Counted from the stretch's first letter, positions 46,229-55,085 are shown. The stretch: DNA of 64,000 nt from Solihabitans fulvus (GCF_008386585.1 NZ_VUOB01000010.1:124001-188000), one strand, 5' to 3'. Notes: a model not told the origin generated them from the sequence alone. Program-made: numbers and translations.

Positions 46229-47626
46229 GTGGCGACCGGTACGACGGTGTTCAGCCGGGTGACGGTGGTAGCGCCGCGGACGCGTATCGACGTCGCGCTG
46301 CCGGCCGATGTCGCGGTGGCCGACCTGCTGCCGATGCTGCTGGACATGGCCAAGGAGGCCACTCCGGACGGTGGCGTTCGACACGGTGGCTGGTGCCTGG
46401 CCAAGCTTGGCGACAGTCCACTTGACCCGAGCCGCACGCTGGCCTCCCTCGGCGTCGTCGACGGCGACATGCTCCAGTTGCGTCGCCGCAACGAGAACCC
46501 GCCGCCCCCGCTGTACGACGACGTGGTCGACGCCATCGCGGAGTCCACTCCGGACAGCTACCGGCCGTGGACCAAGGAGACCGCCCGCCGCTTCGGCCAC
46601 ATCGCCGGCGCGCTGGCGCTGTTCACCGCCGCCGTTGCCGTGCTGCTCGCCGGGCCGATCAGTGGCGGCAGCGGGCTCGCGGCGGCGATCACCGCGGGAG
46701 TGTCCGCTGTGGCCTGTATCGCCGCGGGCGCGGTGATCGTGCGGGCCTACGCCGCGCCGGCCACCGGCGTGCTGGTGGCCGCGGCTGGCGGGCTGCCGAT
46801 GGCCTTCGTCGCCGGCCTCTACATCGTCCCCGGCGTGCCGGGCAGGGCCTCGCTGCTGCTCGCCAGCGTGCTGGTGCTGATCTTCGCCTCGGCCGCGATC
46901 ATGCTGCTCGGCACCGGCGTCACCACCTTCGTGGCCGCCGCGACCGGCGGCACGATCTGCGCGCTGGCCTTCCTCGCGGCCACGCTGATGGACAAGGAGC
47001 CGCTGCCCGGCATCGCCGCCGGCACCGCCGCGGTGGCGCTCGCCTGTCTCTCGCTGCTGCCGAGATTCACCATCTCGCTGGCCAAGCTCCCACTGCCGAC
47101 CGTGCCGGGCAGCGCCGAGGACCTCAAGGAGGACACCGGCTTCCCGGACTACGCGGTGATCGAACGCCGCGCCGGGCTCGCGCACGAGTACATGACGGGC
47201 ATGATCGTCGGCTCCGGCGTGGTGACCGCGCTCGCCTCGATCATCGCCGCCAGCTCCGGCTCCGTCCTCGGCCCGATCTTCGCCGTGGTGGTCACGATCG
47301 TCCTGCTGATGCGGGGCCGCGCCTACGCCAACGGCAGCCAGGCCGTCGCCCTGCTCGCCAGCGGCATGCTGGCCGGCGCCGGGGTGCTGATCGGCTGGCT
47401 GTGGGAGACCCCGGCCGCCAACCGGCTGCTGTTCGTGTTCGGCACCCTGGTGATCGTCGGCGCTGGCGCCCTGGTCCTCGGGGTGATCTTCCCCGGCCAG
47501 CGGTTCTCCCCCGTGCTGCGCCGCACGGTCGACGTCCTCGAGGCCCTCATGATCGCCGCGGTGCTGCCGCTCGCCCTCGGCGTGATGGACCTCTACACCG
47601 TGATGCGCCAGCTCATCCCGAGCTGA
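46229..47626 (+). CDS. eccD: Type VII secretion integral membrane protein EccD
   Basis: A 465-residue pore-region component of the ESX membrane complex. The N-terminal ubiquitin-like domain (about 1-85) reads TVFSRVTVVAPRTRIDVALPADVAVADLLP and LASLGVVDGDMLQLR. A linker follows, then about 11 membrane helices (about 118-460), beginning with IAGALALFTAAVAVLLAGP. It starts at GTG 46229. mycP follows after 14 bases, so eccD-mycP is an operon transcribed away from eccC. Confidence 0.95.
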   Translation: MATGTTVFSRVTVVAPRTRIDVALPADVAVADLLPMLLDMAKEATPDGGVRHGGWCLAKLGDSPLDPSRTLASLGVVDGDMLQLRRRNENPPPPLYDDVVDAIAESTPDSYRPWTKETARRFGHIAGALALFTAAVAVLLAGPISGGSGLAAAITAGVSAVACIAAGAVIVRAYAAPATGVLVAAAGGLPMAFVAGLYIVPGVPGRASLLLASVLVLIFASAAIMLLGTGVTTFVAAATGGTICALAFLAATLMDKEPLPGIAAGTAAVALACLSLLPRFTISLAKLPLPTVPGSAEDLKEDTGFPDYAVIERRAGLAHEYMTGMIVGSGVVTALASIIAASSGSVLGPIFAVVVTIVLLMRGRAYANGSQAVALLASGMLAGAGVLIGWLWETPAANRLLFVFGTLVIVGAGALVLGVIFPGQRFSPVLRRTVDVLEALMIAAVLPLALGVMDLYTVMRQLIPS

Positions 47627-47640
47627 CGGGCAAGGACGAC

Positions 47641-49128
47641 ATGCGCAGCACACGGATGAGGGCACTCGCCATGACGCCGGGCCCACGGGGCAGGAAGTCG
47701 CTCGCGGCCGGCGCCACCGCGCTGATCCTGCTCGCCGGGCTCGGCGGCACCCCGCAGGCGATGGCGCAGAGCAGCAAGCCGTCCACCGGCAGCTCGGCGA
47801 GCCCGACCGCGAAGACCCCGGCCACCCCGCCGCCGGTGGACATGAGCAAGCTGGCCCTCGCGCCCGTCGAGAAGCCCGCCAAGGCGGGCGACTACGAGCT
47901 GAAGAACGCCTGCATCACCTCCAACGTGACCACGGACCTGGCGAACAAGCCGTGGGGTCAGCAGCAGCTCCAGATCGAGGAGGCGCAGCGGTTCGCCACC
48001 GGCAAGGGGCAGACCGTCGCGGTGATCGACACCGGAGTGAACCCGCACCCGCGCTTCGGGGACCGGCTCACCCAGGGCGGCGACTATGTCGCGGCGCCCG
48101 GCACCACGCCGACGGACTGCGACGGGCACGGCACCGAGGTCGCCGGGATCATCGCGGCGGGGCGCGACCCGAAGACCGGCTTCGTCGGTGTGGCCCCCGA
48201 CGCGAAGATCCTGGCGTTGCGCCAGACCAGCGGCAACTTCGCGCTGAAGACCCCCAACGGGACGGCAGCCGCGGGCGCCGGTGACCTCATCGCGCTGGCC
48301 AAGGCCATCCACTACGCGGCCGACCAGGGCGCGAAGGTCATCAACATGTCGGTGACGCTGTGCGTCAACGCGCCTTACACGCCGGTGGACAGCGTGCTCG
48401 CGGTGCAGGCGGCGATCCACGACGCGGTGGAGAAGCACGACGTCGTCGTGGTGGCCGCCGCCGGCAACGTCGACCCCGAGGGCTGCCCGGCGCAGAACGA
48501 CGACCCGGACCCCAACAACGTGCACGTGATCGCGCTCCCGCCGTGGTTCTCCGACGACGTGCTCTCGGTCGCCGCGATCGCCAGGTCGGGCGAGCCCGCC
48601 AGCTTCACGGTGTGGGGGCCGTGGGTGAACATCGCGGGTCCCGGCACCGAGATCACCAGCCTCGACCCCGGTCCCGGCAGCAGCGGGCTGACCAACAGCC
48701 TGGTGCGGAACAACAAGCCGGAAGCGTTGCAGGGCACCAGCTTCGCCTCGCCCTACGTCGCCGGGGTCGCCGCGCTCGTGCGGGAACGCTTCCCAGAGCT
48801 CAGCGCGCGAGAGGTGATGTCCAGGCTGGAGCGGACCGCACAGCACCCCGGCAACCCGAGCGGGCGGGACAACAAGGTCGGCTACGGCATGGTCAACCCG
48901 ATCGCCGCGCTGACCGCCGTGCTGCCCGACGAGAAGGGCGTCGCGGCCGCGAGGCCCACGCCCGTCAACACCTCGCTCAACCAGGTGCCGGACAAGAACT
49001 GGATGCCGATGGTGGTCGCGCTCTCCGGCACCGGCATCGGCGTCGGCCTGCTGCTGCTGACGCTGTTCATCATGCACACGATCAACCGGGTCCGCACCCG
49101 GCGCGAGGGTTCCGGAGCCCGCGCCTAA
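47641..49128 (+). CDS. mycP: Mycosin (type VII secretion subtilisin-like protease)
   Basis: A 495-residue membrane-anchored serine protease of the S8 family that stabilises the ESX complex and can process substrates. An N-terminal signal sequence (LAAGATALILLAGLGGTPQAMA, about 21-42) is followed by a catalytic triad: Asp130 in VAVIDTG, His163 in DGHGTEVAG and Ser367 in QGTSFASPYVAG. The oxyanion Asn276 is in AAAGNVD. A C-terminal membrane helix (about 460-482, LSGTGIGVGLLLLTLFIM) and a basic tail complete it. Cys91 and Cys160, Cys241 and Cys282 may form disulfides. It ends at a bidirectional terminator. Confidence 0.96.
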   Translation: MRSTRMRALAMTPGPRGRKSLAAGATALILLAGLGGTPQAMAQSSKPSTGSSASPTAKTPATPPPVDMSKLALAPVEKPAKAGDYELKNACITSNVTTDLANKPWGQQQLQIEEAQRFATGKGQTVAVIDTGVNPHPRFGDRLTQGGDYVAAPGTTPTDCDGHGTEVAGIIAAGRDPKTGFVGVAPDAKILALRQTSGNFALKTPNGTAAAGAGDLIALAKAIHYAADQGAKVINMSVTLCVNAPYTPVDSVLAVQAAIHDAVEKHDVVVVAAAGNVDPEGCPAQNDDPDPNNVHVIALPPWFSDDVLSVAAIARSGEPASFTVWGPWVNIAGPGTEITSLDPGPGSSGLTNSLVRNNKPEALQGTSFASPYVAGVAALVRERFPELSAREVMSRLERTAQHPGNPSGRDNKVGYGMVNPIAALTAVLPDEKGVAAARPTPVNTSLNQVPDKNWMPMVVALSGTGIGVGLLLLTLFIMHTINRVRTRREGSGARA

Positions 49129-49151
49129 GCAGTCCTAACCAGCGACGTCAT

Positions 49152-49192
49152 AAGAACGCCCTCGGGACATCCAGTGTCCCGAGGGCGTTCTT
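49152..49192. terminator. Strong bidirectional terminator
   Basis: A perfect 18-bp stem (left arm starting AAGAACGCCC, right arm ending GGGCGTTCTT) with a 5-base loop separates mycP from the converging 391-residue gene. The AA/TT ends provide short T-tracts in both directions. Confidence 0.93.
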
Positions 49193-49225
49193 CGTGATGT
49201 TCGGTGTCGTTCCCGGACTTTGCGG

Positions 49226-50401
49226 TCAGCGGCGGTCGTCGCCGAGGACCGGGGGGACCGTCATCTCCGGCTTGCCGAACAGGTCCGTCGGGTCGGTCAC
49301 CGTCCTGGCCTTGCTCTTGTGCTCGGTGTCCCCGCCGCCCTTGCCGCCGTGCCCGCCGCCCATCGGCGGCATGCCGCCCATCGGCGCGCCACCGCCGGCA
49401 GGCGCACCGCCTGGCGCGCCGGCCGCACCGGCGGCCGCCGCCGCGTGCGACGCGCCCGCTGCGGGCTGCTGCGGCGGCAGGACGTAGGAGGACGCCCCGG
49501 AGGACAGGTTCCCGCCGGTGCTCCCCGTTGACGGCGTCCCAGCGCCGACACCGGCTCCGACACCAGAGCCGCTGCCCATGCCGGCCGGCATGCCGCCGGC
49601 GTGGCCGCTGCCCGTGCCGGCGGCGGCAGGCGCGGCCGCGGCCGGGGCGTCGGGCTTGTGCTGCTCGGCGGCTGGCTGGGCCGCGGCAGGCACGGCGGGC
49701 GCGCCGGCAGGAGGCTGCGCCGTGGCCGGCGGCGCGACCGGTTTCGCCGCGGCAGGCTCGTGGTAGGCCCAGTTCTGCTCGGGGAACTTGTGCTTCATCG
49801 TCACGTTCGCGCCCGCGCGCTCGCCGTGCACACCGCTGCACAGCCGGCCGAACGCCTCCAGCACGTCCCTGGCCGCCTCGAAGTGCTCCCTGGTCGGCCG
49901 CGACAGGTCATCGAGGAACCGGCGGGCCCTTCCGTCGCCCTCGAGCGGCACGACCAGCCCGCCGGACACCGACTCGGCGGCGTCGGCGAGCACGTCGGCG
50001 AGGTCGCGGACGATCGACCGGATCGCGTCGGCGGTGTGGTCCAGCGCGTCGGCCATCGCGGACATCGCGTCGGACATGTCGTGGCCGGCGAGCCCGGCCT
50101 TCTGGATGTAGGCGACGAACGAGTCGGCGTCGGCACCCTGCCAGGCGGCGTCGAGGCCGCCGAGCGAGCCGGCCAGCCGGTCGGTCATGTCCTCGGCGGC
50201 CTTGGCGGCGTCGCGCCAGCGGCCGGCCTCCTCGTGCAGGTCGTTCCACTTGCCGAGGACGGGAGCGAAGTGCTCCTCGACCGGGTCGAGGACGCCGAGC
50301 CTGCGGGCCAGCCGCGACAGGTAGTCGAGGTGGTCGCCGACCTCCCTGGCGATCTCGTGGCCGTCCTTGCCGCTCCTGGCGGCGGTCGGGTGAGGGTGCA
50401 C
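49226..50401 (-). CDS. WXG100-like protein with Ala/Pro/Gly-rich tail, probable T7SS client
   Basis: A 391-residue protein of no named family that I recognise. The N-terminal 190 residues are helical with a turn at AWQGADADSFVAYIQKAG (W-Q-G, about residue 86), typical of WXG100/PPE-like folds. Residues 215-391 are Ala/Pro/Gly/Ser-rich and low in complexity. The end is PPVLGDDRR, nearly the same as the end of the 1012-residue protein at 25 kb, with similar preceding blocks (PPMGGGHGGKGGGD against PPMGGGGHGGGGGGD). There is no signal peptide. It starts at GTG 50401, 9 bases after the EspC-like gene. Likely a secreted T7SS substrate; inferred. Confidence 0.78.
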   Translation of the reverse strand: MHPHPTAARSGKDGHEIAREVGDHLDYLSRLARRLGVLDPVEEHFAPVLGKWNDLHEEAGRWRDAAKAAEDMTDRLAGSLGGLDAAWQGADADSFVAYIQKAGLAGHDMSDAMSAMADALDHTADAIRSIVRDLADVLADAAESVSGGLVVPLEGDGRARRFLDDLSRPTREHFEAARDVLEAFGRLCSGVHGERAGANVTMKHKFPEQNWAYHEPAAAKPVAPPATAQPPAGAPAVPAAAQPAAEQHKPDAPAAAAPAAAGTGSGHAGGMPAGMGSGSGVGAGVGAGTPSTGSTGGNLSSGASSYVLPPQQPAAGASHAAAAAGAAGAPGGAPAGGGAPMGGMPPMGGGHGGKGGGDTEHKSKARTVTDPTDLFGKPEMTVPPVLGDDRR

Positions 50402-50410
50402 GACGATCCC

Positions 50411-50800
50411 CTACGCCCGGTGGTCCGCTTTGGTGATCGCCCGCGCGGCTTCCTCGTCGTGCGCGCCGTAGTGGTGCGCGACCGCGCGCAGCCCGGTGCC
50501 GGCCGAGGTCAGCACCTCGGCGGCGCGCGCAAGCTGCTGCCGCAGCACGTCGGCCGCCTTCGCGTAGGAGTCCGCGGTGCGCAGCGTGCGGCCGAGCTCG
50601 CCGAAGCTCTCCGCGCGCAGCGGGGCCTCGCCGAGCGCCTTGCGCGCGGTGTCGATGTCCTGCGCGGCCTCGTCGACCTTCTTGGCGTAGCCGACCACCC
50701 AGTCCGGGTCCACGCGGACCGCTCCTGGCTTCCTGGCCGGCCGAAGCTGGTGCGCGCGGACAGGCGAGACCCCACCACGCTGCTCGACCCACGAATTCAT
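50411..50800 (-). CDS. EspC-like small T7SS protein
   Basis: A 129-residue helical protein. Residues 30-115 (VDPDWVVGYAKKVDEAAQDIDTARKAL, then YAKAADVLRQQLARAAEVL) resemble the WXG100-related EspC/DUF2580 family of type VII secretion. A basic N-terminal segment of about 30 residues precedes it; a start at an internal GTG (VDPDW) would remove it and give a more typical size. It is upstream of the 391-residue client gene and downstream of eccB on the same strand. Probably forms a secreted complex with that protein. Family assignment is tentative. Confidence 0.72.
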   Translation of the reverse strand: MNSWVEQRGGVSPVRAHQLRPARKPGAVRVDPDWVVGYAKKVDEAAQDIDTARKALGEAPLRAESFGELGRTLRTADSYAKAADVLRQQLARAAEVLTSAGTGLRAVAHHYGAHDEEAARAITKADHRA

Positions 50801-50871
50801 GCCGTCCCCCTTCCCTGCAAGGGATCAGACGGTCCCGGCCCGCCGTTGGTTCCGGCGGCCGGGACCGACCG

Positions 50872-52473
50872 TCAGCGTCCCTGTCCCTGGTTCAGATTGC
50901 TCGCCAGGACACCGGGTTGCACCTGCATGGAGTCGTAGCTGCGGATGGCGCCGTTCCGGTTCAGTTCCGTCCCGGCCGGCAACAACCGCAGGATCGCGTC
51001 GGGGGCCGCGGCGAAGTTGTTGTCGCCGAGCCCGAGCGCCGCGCTCGTCTTCGTGTCGGGAATGCCGAACTTCACCCCGCGCGGGGTGATCAGCTGGATG
51101 GGACCCCGGTCGAAGTCCTGGCTCGACGAGGTGCTGCGCACCACGGCCGCCTTGCCGGGGGTGATGAAGAAGCCCGCCAGCGTCTGGCCGTCCGCGCCCG
51201 GCTGGTTGATCATCACCGGCGGGGTGTCGGCCGAGATCGGCAGCTTGCTGCCGGTCAGCACCTCGGTGCGCTCGTCCTTGCCCTGCGCGCTCCAACCCAG
51301 GCACACCGCCTGGTTGCTCGGGGTGGTGTCGACGACCTGCGGCACCTCGGTCGGGTAGTCCTCCAGCTTGAGCGGGCTCGCCGTGATCTTGGCGGACGCG
51401 ATCTGGTCAGGCGGGACGATCCTCGGCTGGCTGCCGCTGGAGTACTTGTACCTGATCAGGTCGCCGACGGCCTGCGGCACCTTCTGGAGACCGTCCTGGA
51501 GCGCGACATAGAACTCCTTCGCGCCGCCGGTGCGGTCGACCTCGATGACGTCGCCGATCGTGGTGCTGGCCAGGTAGTCCGCCTGGCTGCCCCGGCCCGC
51601 GATGGTGGGCGCGGTGAGCTTGCTCGCCTCGGGGATCGCGCTCAGCAGGCCGGCACTGGCCGGCCGAGGCGACTTGCCGGTCAGGTTGAACGCCGACTTC
51701 ACCGCCGCGTCGGCCAGGTCGATCTCGGCCCGCACCGCCTTGGCGTTGGGGTGCACGGACGTCGAGGGCGCCCGGTACACCAGGTACGCCTTCTGGTTGG
51801 GCGCCACCAACAACAGCGCCTTGGTGCCGTCCAGCGAGTCGCCGCCGCCGCTGACGCCGGCCAGCACGGTGGTGGTGAACTTCTTCTGCTGGGTCGGGTC
51901 GGGCAGGCTCTGGTCGAGCTGGGTCTGGTCGCAGACCATCCAGTTCGAGCCGATCCGCTGGTCCGGCGTCGGCAGCAGCTCGGGGCCGTCCGCGATGCCG
52001 GTCAGGCGGCCGCGCGCGAGCTTGCTCAGCGACGCCTCGCTGACCACCTTCACCGCGCCGCCGGAGGGGCCGTTGCTGCCGACCGCGCCCGCCGGGGCGT
52101 CGCCGCCGCCCTGCCCGTTCGCCTGCGCGGCGTCGGGCGTCTGCTGGGCGAACAGGAACAGCCTCGCGGAGGCCAGGTTGGTCATCGGGATCAGCAGGTG
52201 CGGTTCCTTCTGGACGACGTAGACCGCCCCGGACTCCTTGCTGATCACGATGCCCTCGTCGGGCGGCTGCGGCGAGGGCGAGAAGAACCCGAACACGGTG
52301 AACCCGAGCAGGCCCACGCAGCCGAGGACCACGCCGATGACGGTGGCCCGGGAGTGATTGCGCATCGGGTCGTGCAGCATCACCGCGTCCTTACGGACCA
52401 ACGCGGACTGCATCCTGCGCAGGACGAAGCGATACGCCTGGACCTGTGACTTGGTGGTAGGTGTTGATGCCAT
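50872..52473 (-). CDS. eccB: Type VII secretion protein EccB
   Basis: A 533-residue single-pass component of the ESX complex. A cytoplasmic N-terminus with the conserved STKSQVQAYRFVLRRMQSALVR-type segment (here PTTKSQVQAYRF, about 6-27) is followed by a membrane helix (about 42-64) and a large periplasmic repeat domain (R1-R4 type) with LLIPMTNLASARLFL and CLGWSAQGKDERTEVLTG. Two conserved cysteines (DQTQ-preceding VCDQ and VCLGW) may form a disulfide. ATG 52473 gives the normal start. It is divergent from eccE and upstream of the EspC-like gene. Confidence 0.95.
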   Translation of the reverse strand: MASTPTTKSQVQAYRFVLRRMQSALVRKDAVMLHDPMRNHSRATVIGVVLGCVGLLGFTVFGFFSPSPQPPDEGIVISKESGAVYVVQKEPHLLIPMTNLASARLFLFAQQTPDAAQANGQGGGDAPAGAVGSNGPSGGAVKVVSEASLSKLARGRLTGIADGPELLPTPDQRIGSNWMVCDQTQLDQSLPDPTQQKKFTTTVLAGVSGGGDSLDGTKALLLVAPNQKAYLVYRAPSTSVHPNAKAVRAEIDLADAAVKSAFNLTGKSPRPASAGLLSAIPEASKLTAPTIAGRGSQADYLASTTIGDVIEVDRTGGAKEFYVALQDGLQKVPQAVGDLIRYKYSSGSQPRIVPPDQIASAKITASPLKLEDYPTEVPQVVDTTPSNQAVCLGWSAQGKDERTEVLTGSKLPISADTPPVMINQPGADGQTLAGFFITPGKAAVVRSTSSSQDFDRGPIQLITPRGVKFGIPDTKTSAALGLGDNNFAAAPDAILRLLPAGTELNRNGAIRSYDSMQVQPGVLASNLNQGQGR

Positions 52474-52635
52474 TCTCGGCCTGTCGCCCTCCCCGTCGCG
52501 GTACGGTTCCGCAGGATAGCCGCATAGGGGACGGTCCATGGCAGGGTTGGCAAGACCTGGTCGGACTCGGCGCTGTGTCGGTGTCCTCCTCGTCGTCGAG
52601 GCGCAGCAACCATCGAGGGGAAAGAGACCGAACGG
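52474..52635. promoter_or_regulatory. Divergent promoter region, eccB / eccE
   Basis: A 160-base gap between two divergent T7SS genes that must hold both promoters. No confident hexamers could be assigned. Confidence 0.4.
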
Positions 52636-53973
52636 ATGTCCGTGTCCACTCCACGCCCGGCCCCGCCGAGTCAGGCCCCGCCGCAGCCCGGCATGCCTGC
52701 GCAGCAGGCGGCGGCGAGCGCCGGTCCGGCGCGTCCCGCCGTCCGCGCCCGACGACGCACCGTTGGCGCGAGCCTGGGCGCGCTGCCGGTCACGAACCTG
52801 GTCGTGCTCGAGGTCGGTGTCGGCATCGCGCTCGTGCTGCTCACCATCAACCGGCAGACCCTGCTGTACGTCGCCGCCGGAGTGCTGCTGGTGGCGCTGA
52901 TCCTCGCGTTCACCCGGTCCAAGGGCCGCTGGCTGACCCAGTGGATCGGGCTCACCGCCCGGTACACCTTCCGGTCGCACGGCAGGGTCGCCGACCGGCG
53001 CGCGCAGCCCTCGGCGAAGTCGCCGGCCGAGGAAGAGACAACGATCACAGGCCCGGAGGACTCGCGCGTCGCGCTGCTGCGGCTGGCGGTGCCCGACCTG
53101 GTCGTCGCGCACGGCGTCGACCACGAGCGGCGGCCGCTCGGCCTCGCCTGGCACCAGGGCGCCTGGACCGCGGTGTTGCTGGTCGACCCCACGCCCGACC
53201 TGGTCACGGCCGTCGGCAGCGCGCCGAGCCTGCCGCTCGGCGCGCTCGCGCCGTGCCTGGAGGACCGCGGCGTCGTGCTGGACGCCATCCAGATGATCTG
53301 GCACTGCTACCCCGGCAGCGCGGCGCTGCCGACCACCTCGCCTGCGCTCAGCTCGTACATGGAGGTGCTCGGCCCGCTGCCGGCCGCCTCCCGGCGCACC
53401 ACCTGGGTCGCCGTGCGGCTCGACCCGAAGCGGTGTCCCGCCGCGATCCGGGAGCGCGGCGGCGGCGTCGTCGGCGCGCACCGGGCGCTGATCGGCGCGC
53501 TGTCCCGCGTCCGCAACGCGCTGGAGTCCAAGGGCGTGCCGATCCGGCCGCTCGACCCGGACGAGCTGCTGCGGGCCGGGATCTCGGCCGCCGAACTGAC
53601 CGGCCAGGCCGGCTCGAACCAGCCGGTCTCACTGCGCGAGCGGTGGGGCGGTGTCACGGCGGGTGGCGTTGGTCACGCCAGCTACGCGATCACCGGGTGG
53701 CCGAGCAAGGGCATGCGCAACAACCTCAACGCGCTGACCGGCGTGCGGGCGCTGTCCTCGACGCTGGCCATCTCGATCTCGCCGAGCGGCGAGGAGGGTC
53801 AGGTCGGCATGCGCGGCCTGGTCCGGGTCAGCGCGCGGACCCCGAGCGAGCTCGAGCGGGCCGACGACCAGCTACAGAAGCTGGGCCAGCGGCTCGGCAC
53901 GACCCTGACCCCGCTGCGCGGCCTCCAGGTGGCCGGCCTCGCCGCCACGCTGCCGCTCGGAGGTGTCGCGTGA
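52636..53973 (+). CDS. eccE: Type VII secretion protein EccE
   Basis: A 445-residue peripheral component of the ESX complex. A Pro/Ala-rich N-terminus is followed by two membrane helices (about 55-72 and 74-92; NLVVLEVGVGIALVLLTIN, then LLYVAAGVLLVALILAF) and a cytoplasmic EccE domain with TARYTFRSHGRV, WHQGAWTAVLLVD and TTWVAVRLDPKRCPAAI. M. tuberculosis ESX-4 lacks eccE, whereas ESX-4-bis loci of other actinobacteria have it. Its TGA overlaps the next gene's GTG. It starts at ATG 52636. Confidence 0.88.
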   Translation: MSVSTPRPAPPSQAPPQPGMPAQQAAASAGPARPAVRARRRTVGASLGALPVTNLVVLEVGVGIALVLLTINRQTLLYVAAGVLLVALILAFTRSKGRWLTQWIGLTARYTFRSHGRVADRRAQPSAKSPAEEETTITGPEDSRVALLRLAVPDLVVAHGVDHERRPLGLAWHQGAWTAVLLVDPTPDLVTAVGSAPSLPLGALAPCLEDRGVVLDAIQMIWHCYPGSAALPTTSPALSSYMEVLGPLPAASRRTTWVAVRLDPKRCPAAIRERGGGVVGAHRALIGALSRVRNALESKGVPIRPLDPDELLRAGISAAELTGQAGSNQPVSLRERWGGVTAGGVGHASYAITGWPSKGMRNNLNALTGVRALSSTLAISISPSGEEGQVGMRGLVRVSARTPSELERADDQLQKLGQRLGTTLTPLRGLQVAGLAATLPLGGVA

Positions 53974-54698
53974 GCAGAAGTCGACTTCTCGACACTCAGG
54001 GGCAGACGAAGGGCGTCGCGCCCGAGTTCCTGGTCTCGCCGGAGATGCTGGACGTGGTCAGCCCGTCCGGTGACCGAGGCGGCATGGTGCTCGGGTCGGG
54101 GATGCAGGGCGAGCCGCTGACCATCTCGGTGCTGCGCTCGGCGCCGACCAGGGTCGTCATGGTCGGCGGCCTCTACCTGGCCCGCCAGGTCGCGCTGCGC
54201 GCCATGGCGACCGGGGCGTGGATCACCATCGCCACCGGCAGGCCAGCCGCCTGGCAGCCCGTGGCAAGGGCCGCCGGCGAGGGCCCGGACGGGCGGCCGT
54301 CGCCGCTGGTGCAGATCCGCAGGCTCAGCCCGGTCGAGCTGCCGAGGCCGACCGAGGACGGCCCGCTGCTCGTGGTGCACGACGGCGGCCACGTTCCGCA
54401 GGAGCTGTTCCCGCCGAGGTCGCCGTGGCAGACCACCATGTACGTGCTGCCCTACCTGCACCCGCAGGCGGGCGGCACGGCCAACTCTGCCGACCTGGTG
54501 CTGCTCCAGCGGCTGCCGGTCGGCCAGGCGCAGCTCGCCGGCCGGATCTGGCGGCTGCCGCCGCCGATGGTGCAGCAGCTCACCACGCTCAAGGACGACC
54601 AGGTGATCGCGCTCGGCCGCAACCTGTGGCGGCCCATGCGGCTGGTCACCACGCCGAGGGAACAGCAGATCCTCGGGGCCGTTCGCCGGGGTGATTAG
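53970..54698 (+). CDS. Unknown protein translationally coupled to eccE
   Basis: Not recognised. A 242-residue protein starting at GTG 53970 in a GTGA overlap with eccE and with GGAGG just upstream, so it is made together with EccE. Mixed alpha/beta composition: VVMVGGLYLARQVALRAMATGAWITIATGRP resembles a small Rossmann-like unit, followed by PTEDGPLLVVHDGGHVP, LVLLQRLPVGQAQLAGRIWRLP and LVTTPREQQILG. No signal peptide or membrane helix is seen. The position implies a cytoplasmic accessory function in the ESX machine. Confidence 0.75.
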   Translation: MSRSRLLDTQGQTKGVAPEFLVSPEMLDVVSPSGDRGGMVLGSGMQGEPLTISVLRSAPTRVVMVGGLYLARQVALRAMATGAWITIATGRPAAWQPVARAAGEGPDGRPSPLVQIRRLSPVELPRPTEDGPLLVVHDGGHVPQELFPPRSPWQTTMYVLPYLHPQAGGTANSADLVLLQRLPVGQAQLAGRIWRLPPPMVQQLTTLKDDQVIALGRNLWRPMRLVTTPREQQILGAVRRGD

Positions 54699-54701
54699 GG
54701 C

Positions 54702-55067
54702 ATGCCGATGTCGTCGCAGTACCGCGAGCGGGTCAGGGCGCTGCTCGACCCCGGGGAAGATCTTCGTTACGTCTTCCCTGCCACCATCGCCAGGAGCGTG
54801 TTCCCGAACGTCGTCGTGGTGGTGACCGACCGCGCGGTGCGGGTGCTGTCCACCAGGTATCTCGACCGGGACGCGCCGAAGTCGGTGTGGGCGACCTATC
54901 CGGTCAACACGCCGCTGGAGCTGCTCGACGTCGGCGGCGTGCCCGGGTTCGTGCTCGGCGGCATCGACTACGACGTCGACGAGGAGTACCTGGCGGTGAT
55001 CAGCGCGGCCAACGCGGAGCGCTCGCTGACCGACGCGATGCCCGCCGACCCGCTGCCGGATCTCTGA
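54702..55067 (+). CDS. Small hypothetical protein, eccE operon
   Basis: Not recognised. A 121-residue protein 3 bases after the previous stop. ATG 54702 or ATG 54708 may start it. The beta-rich middle (VVVVVTDRAVRVLSTRYLDR) and the start LLDPGEDLRYVFPATIAR are reminiscent of short bacterial PH-like domains that read GE..L.....A..-TDR.V. That assignment is tentative. The C-terminus is acidic and helical. Last gene of the eccE operon. Confidence 0.7.
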   Translation: MPMSSQYRERVRALLDPGEDLRYVFPATIARSVFPNVVVVVTDRAVRVLSTRYLDRDAPKSVWATYPVNTPLELLDVGGVPGFVLGGIDYDVDEEYLAVISAANAERSLTDAMPADPLPDL

Positions 55068-55085
55068 GGCGCCGGCTGACGCCGG

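Noticed and set aside
41685..46262. Very long open frame antisense to eccC, and similar ones opposite glmS (20692-23463) and the 1012-residue gene (24934-28590)
   Set aside because: These are mirror frames produced by high third-position GC. They lack recognisable domains and have Arg/Gly/Ala/His/Val-biased translations, while the opposite strand encodes clear proteins.
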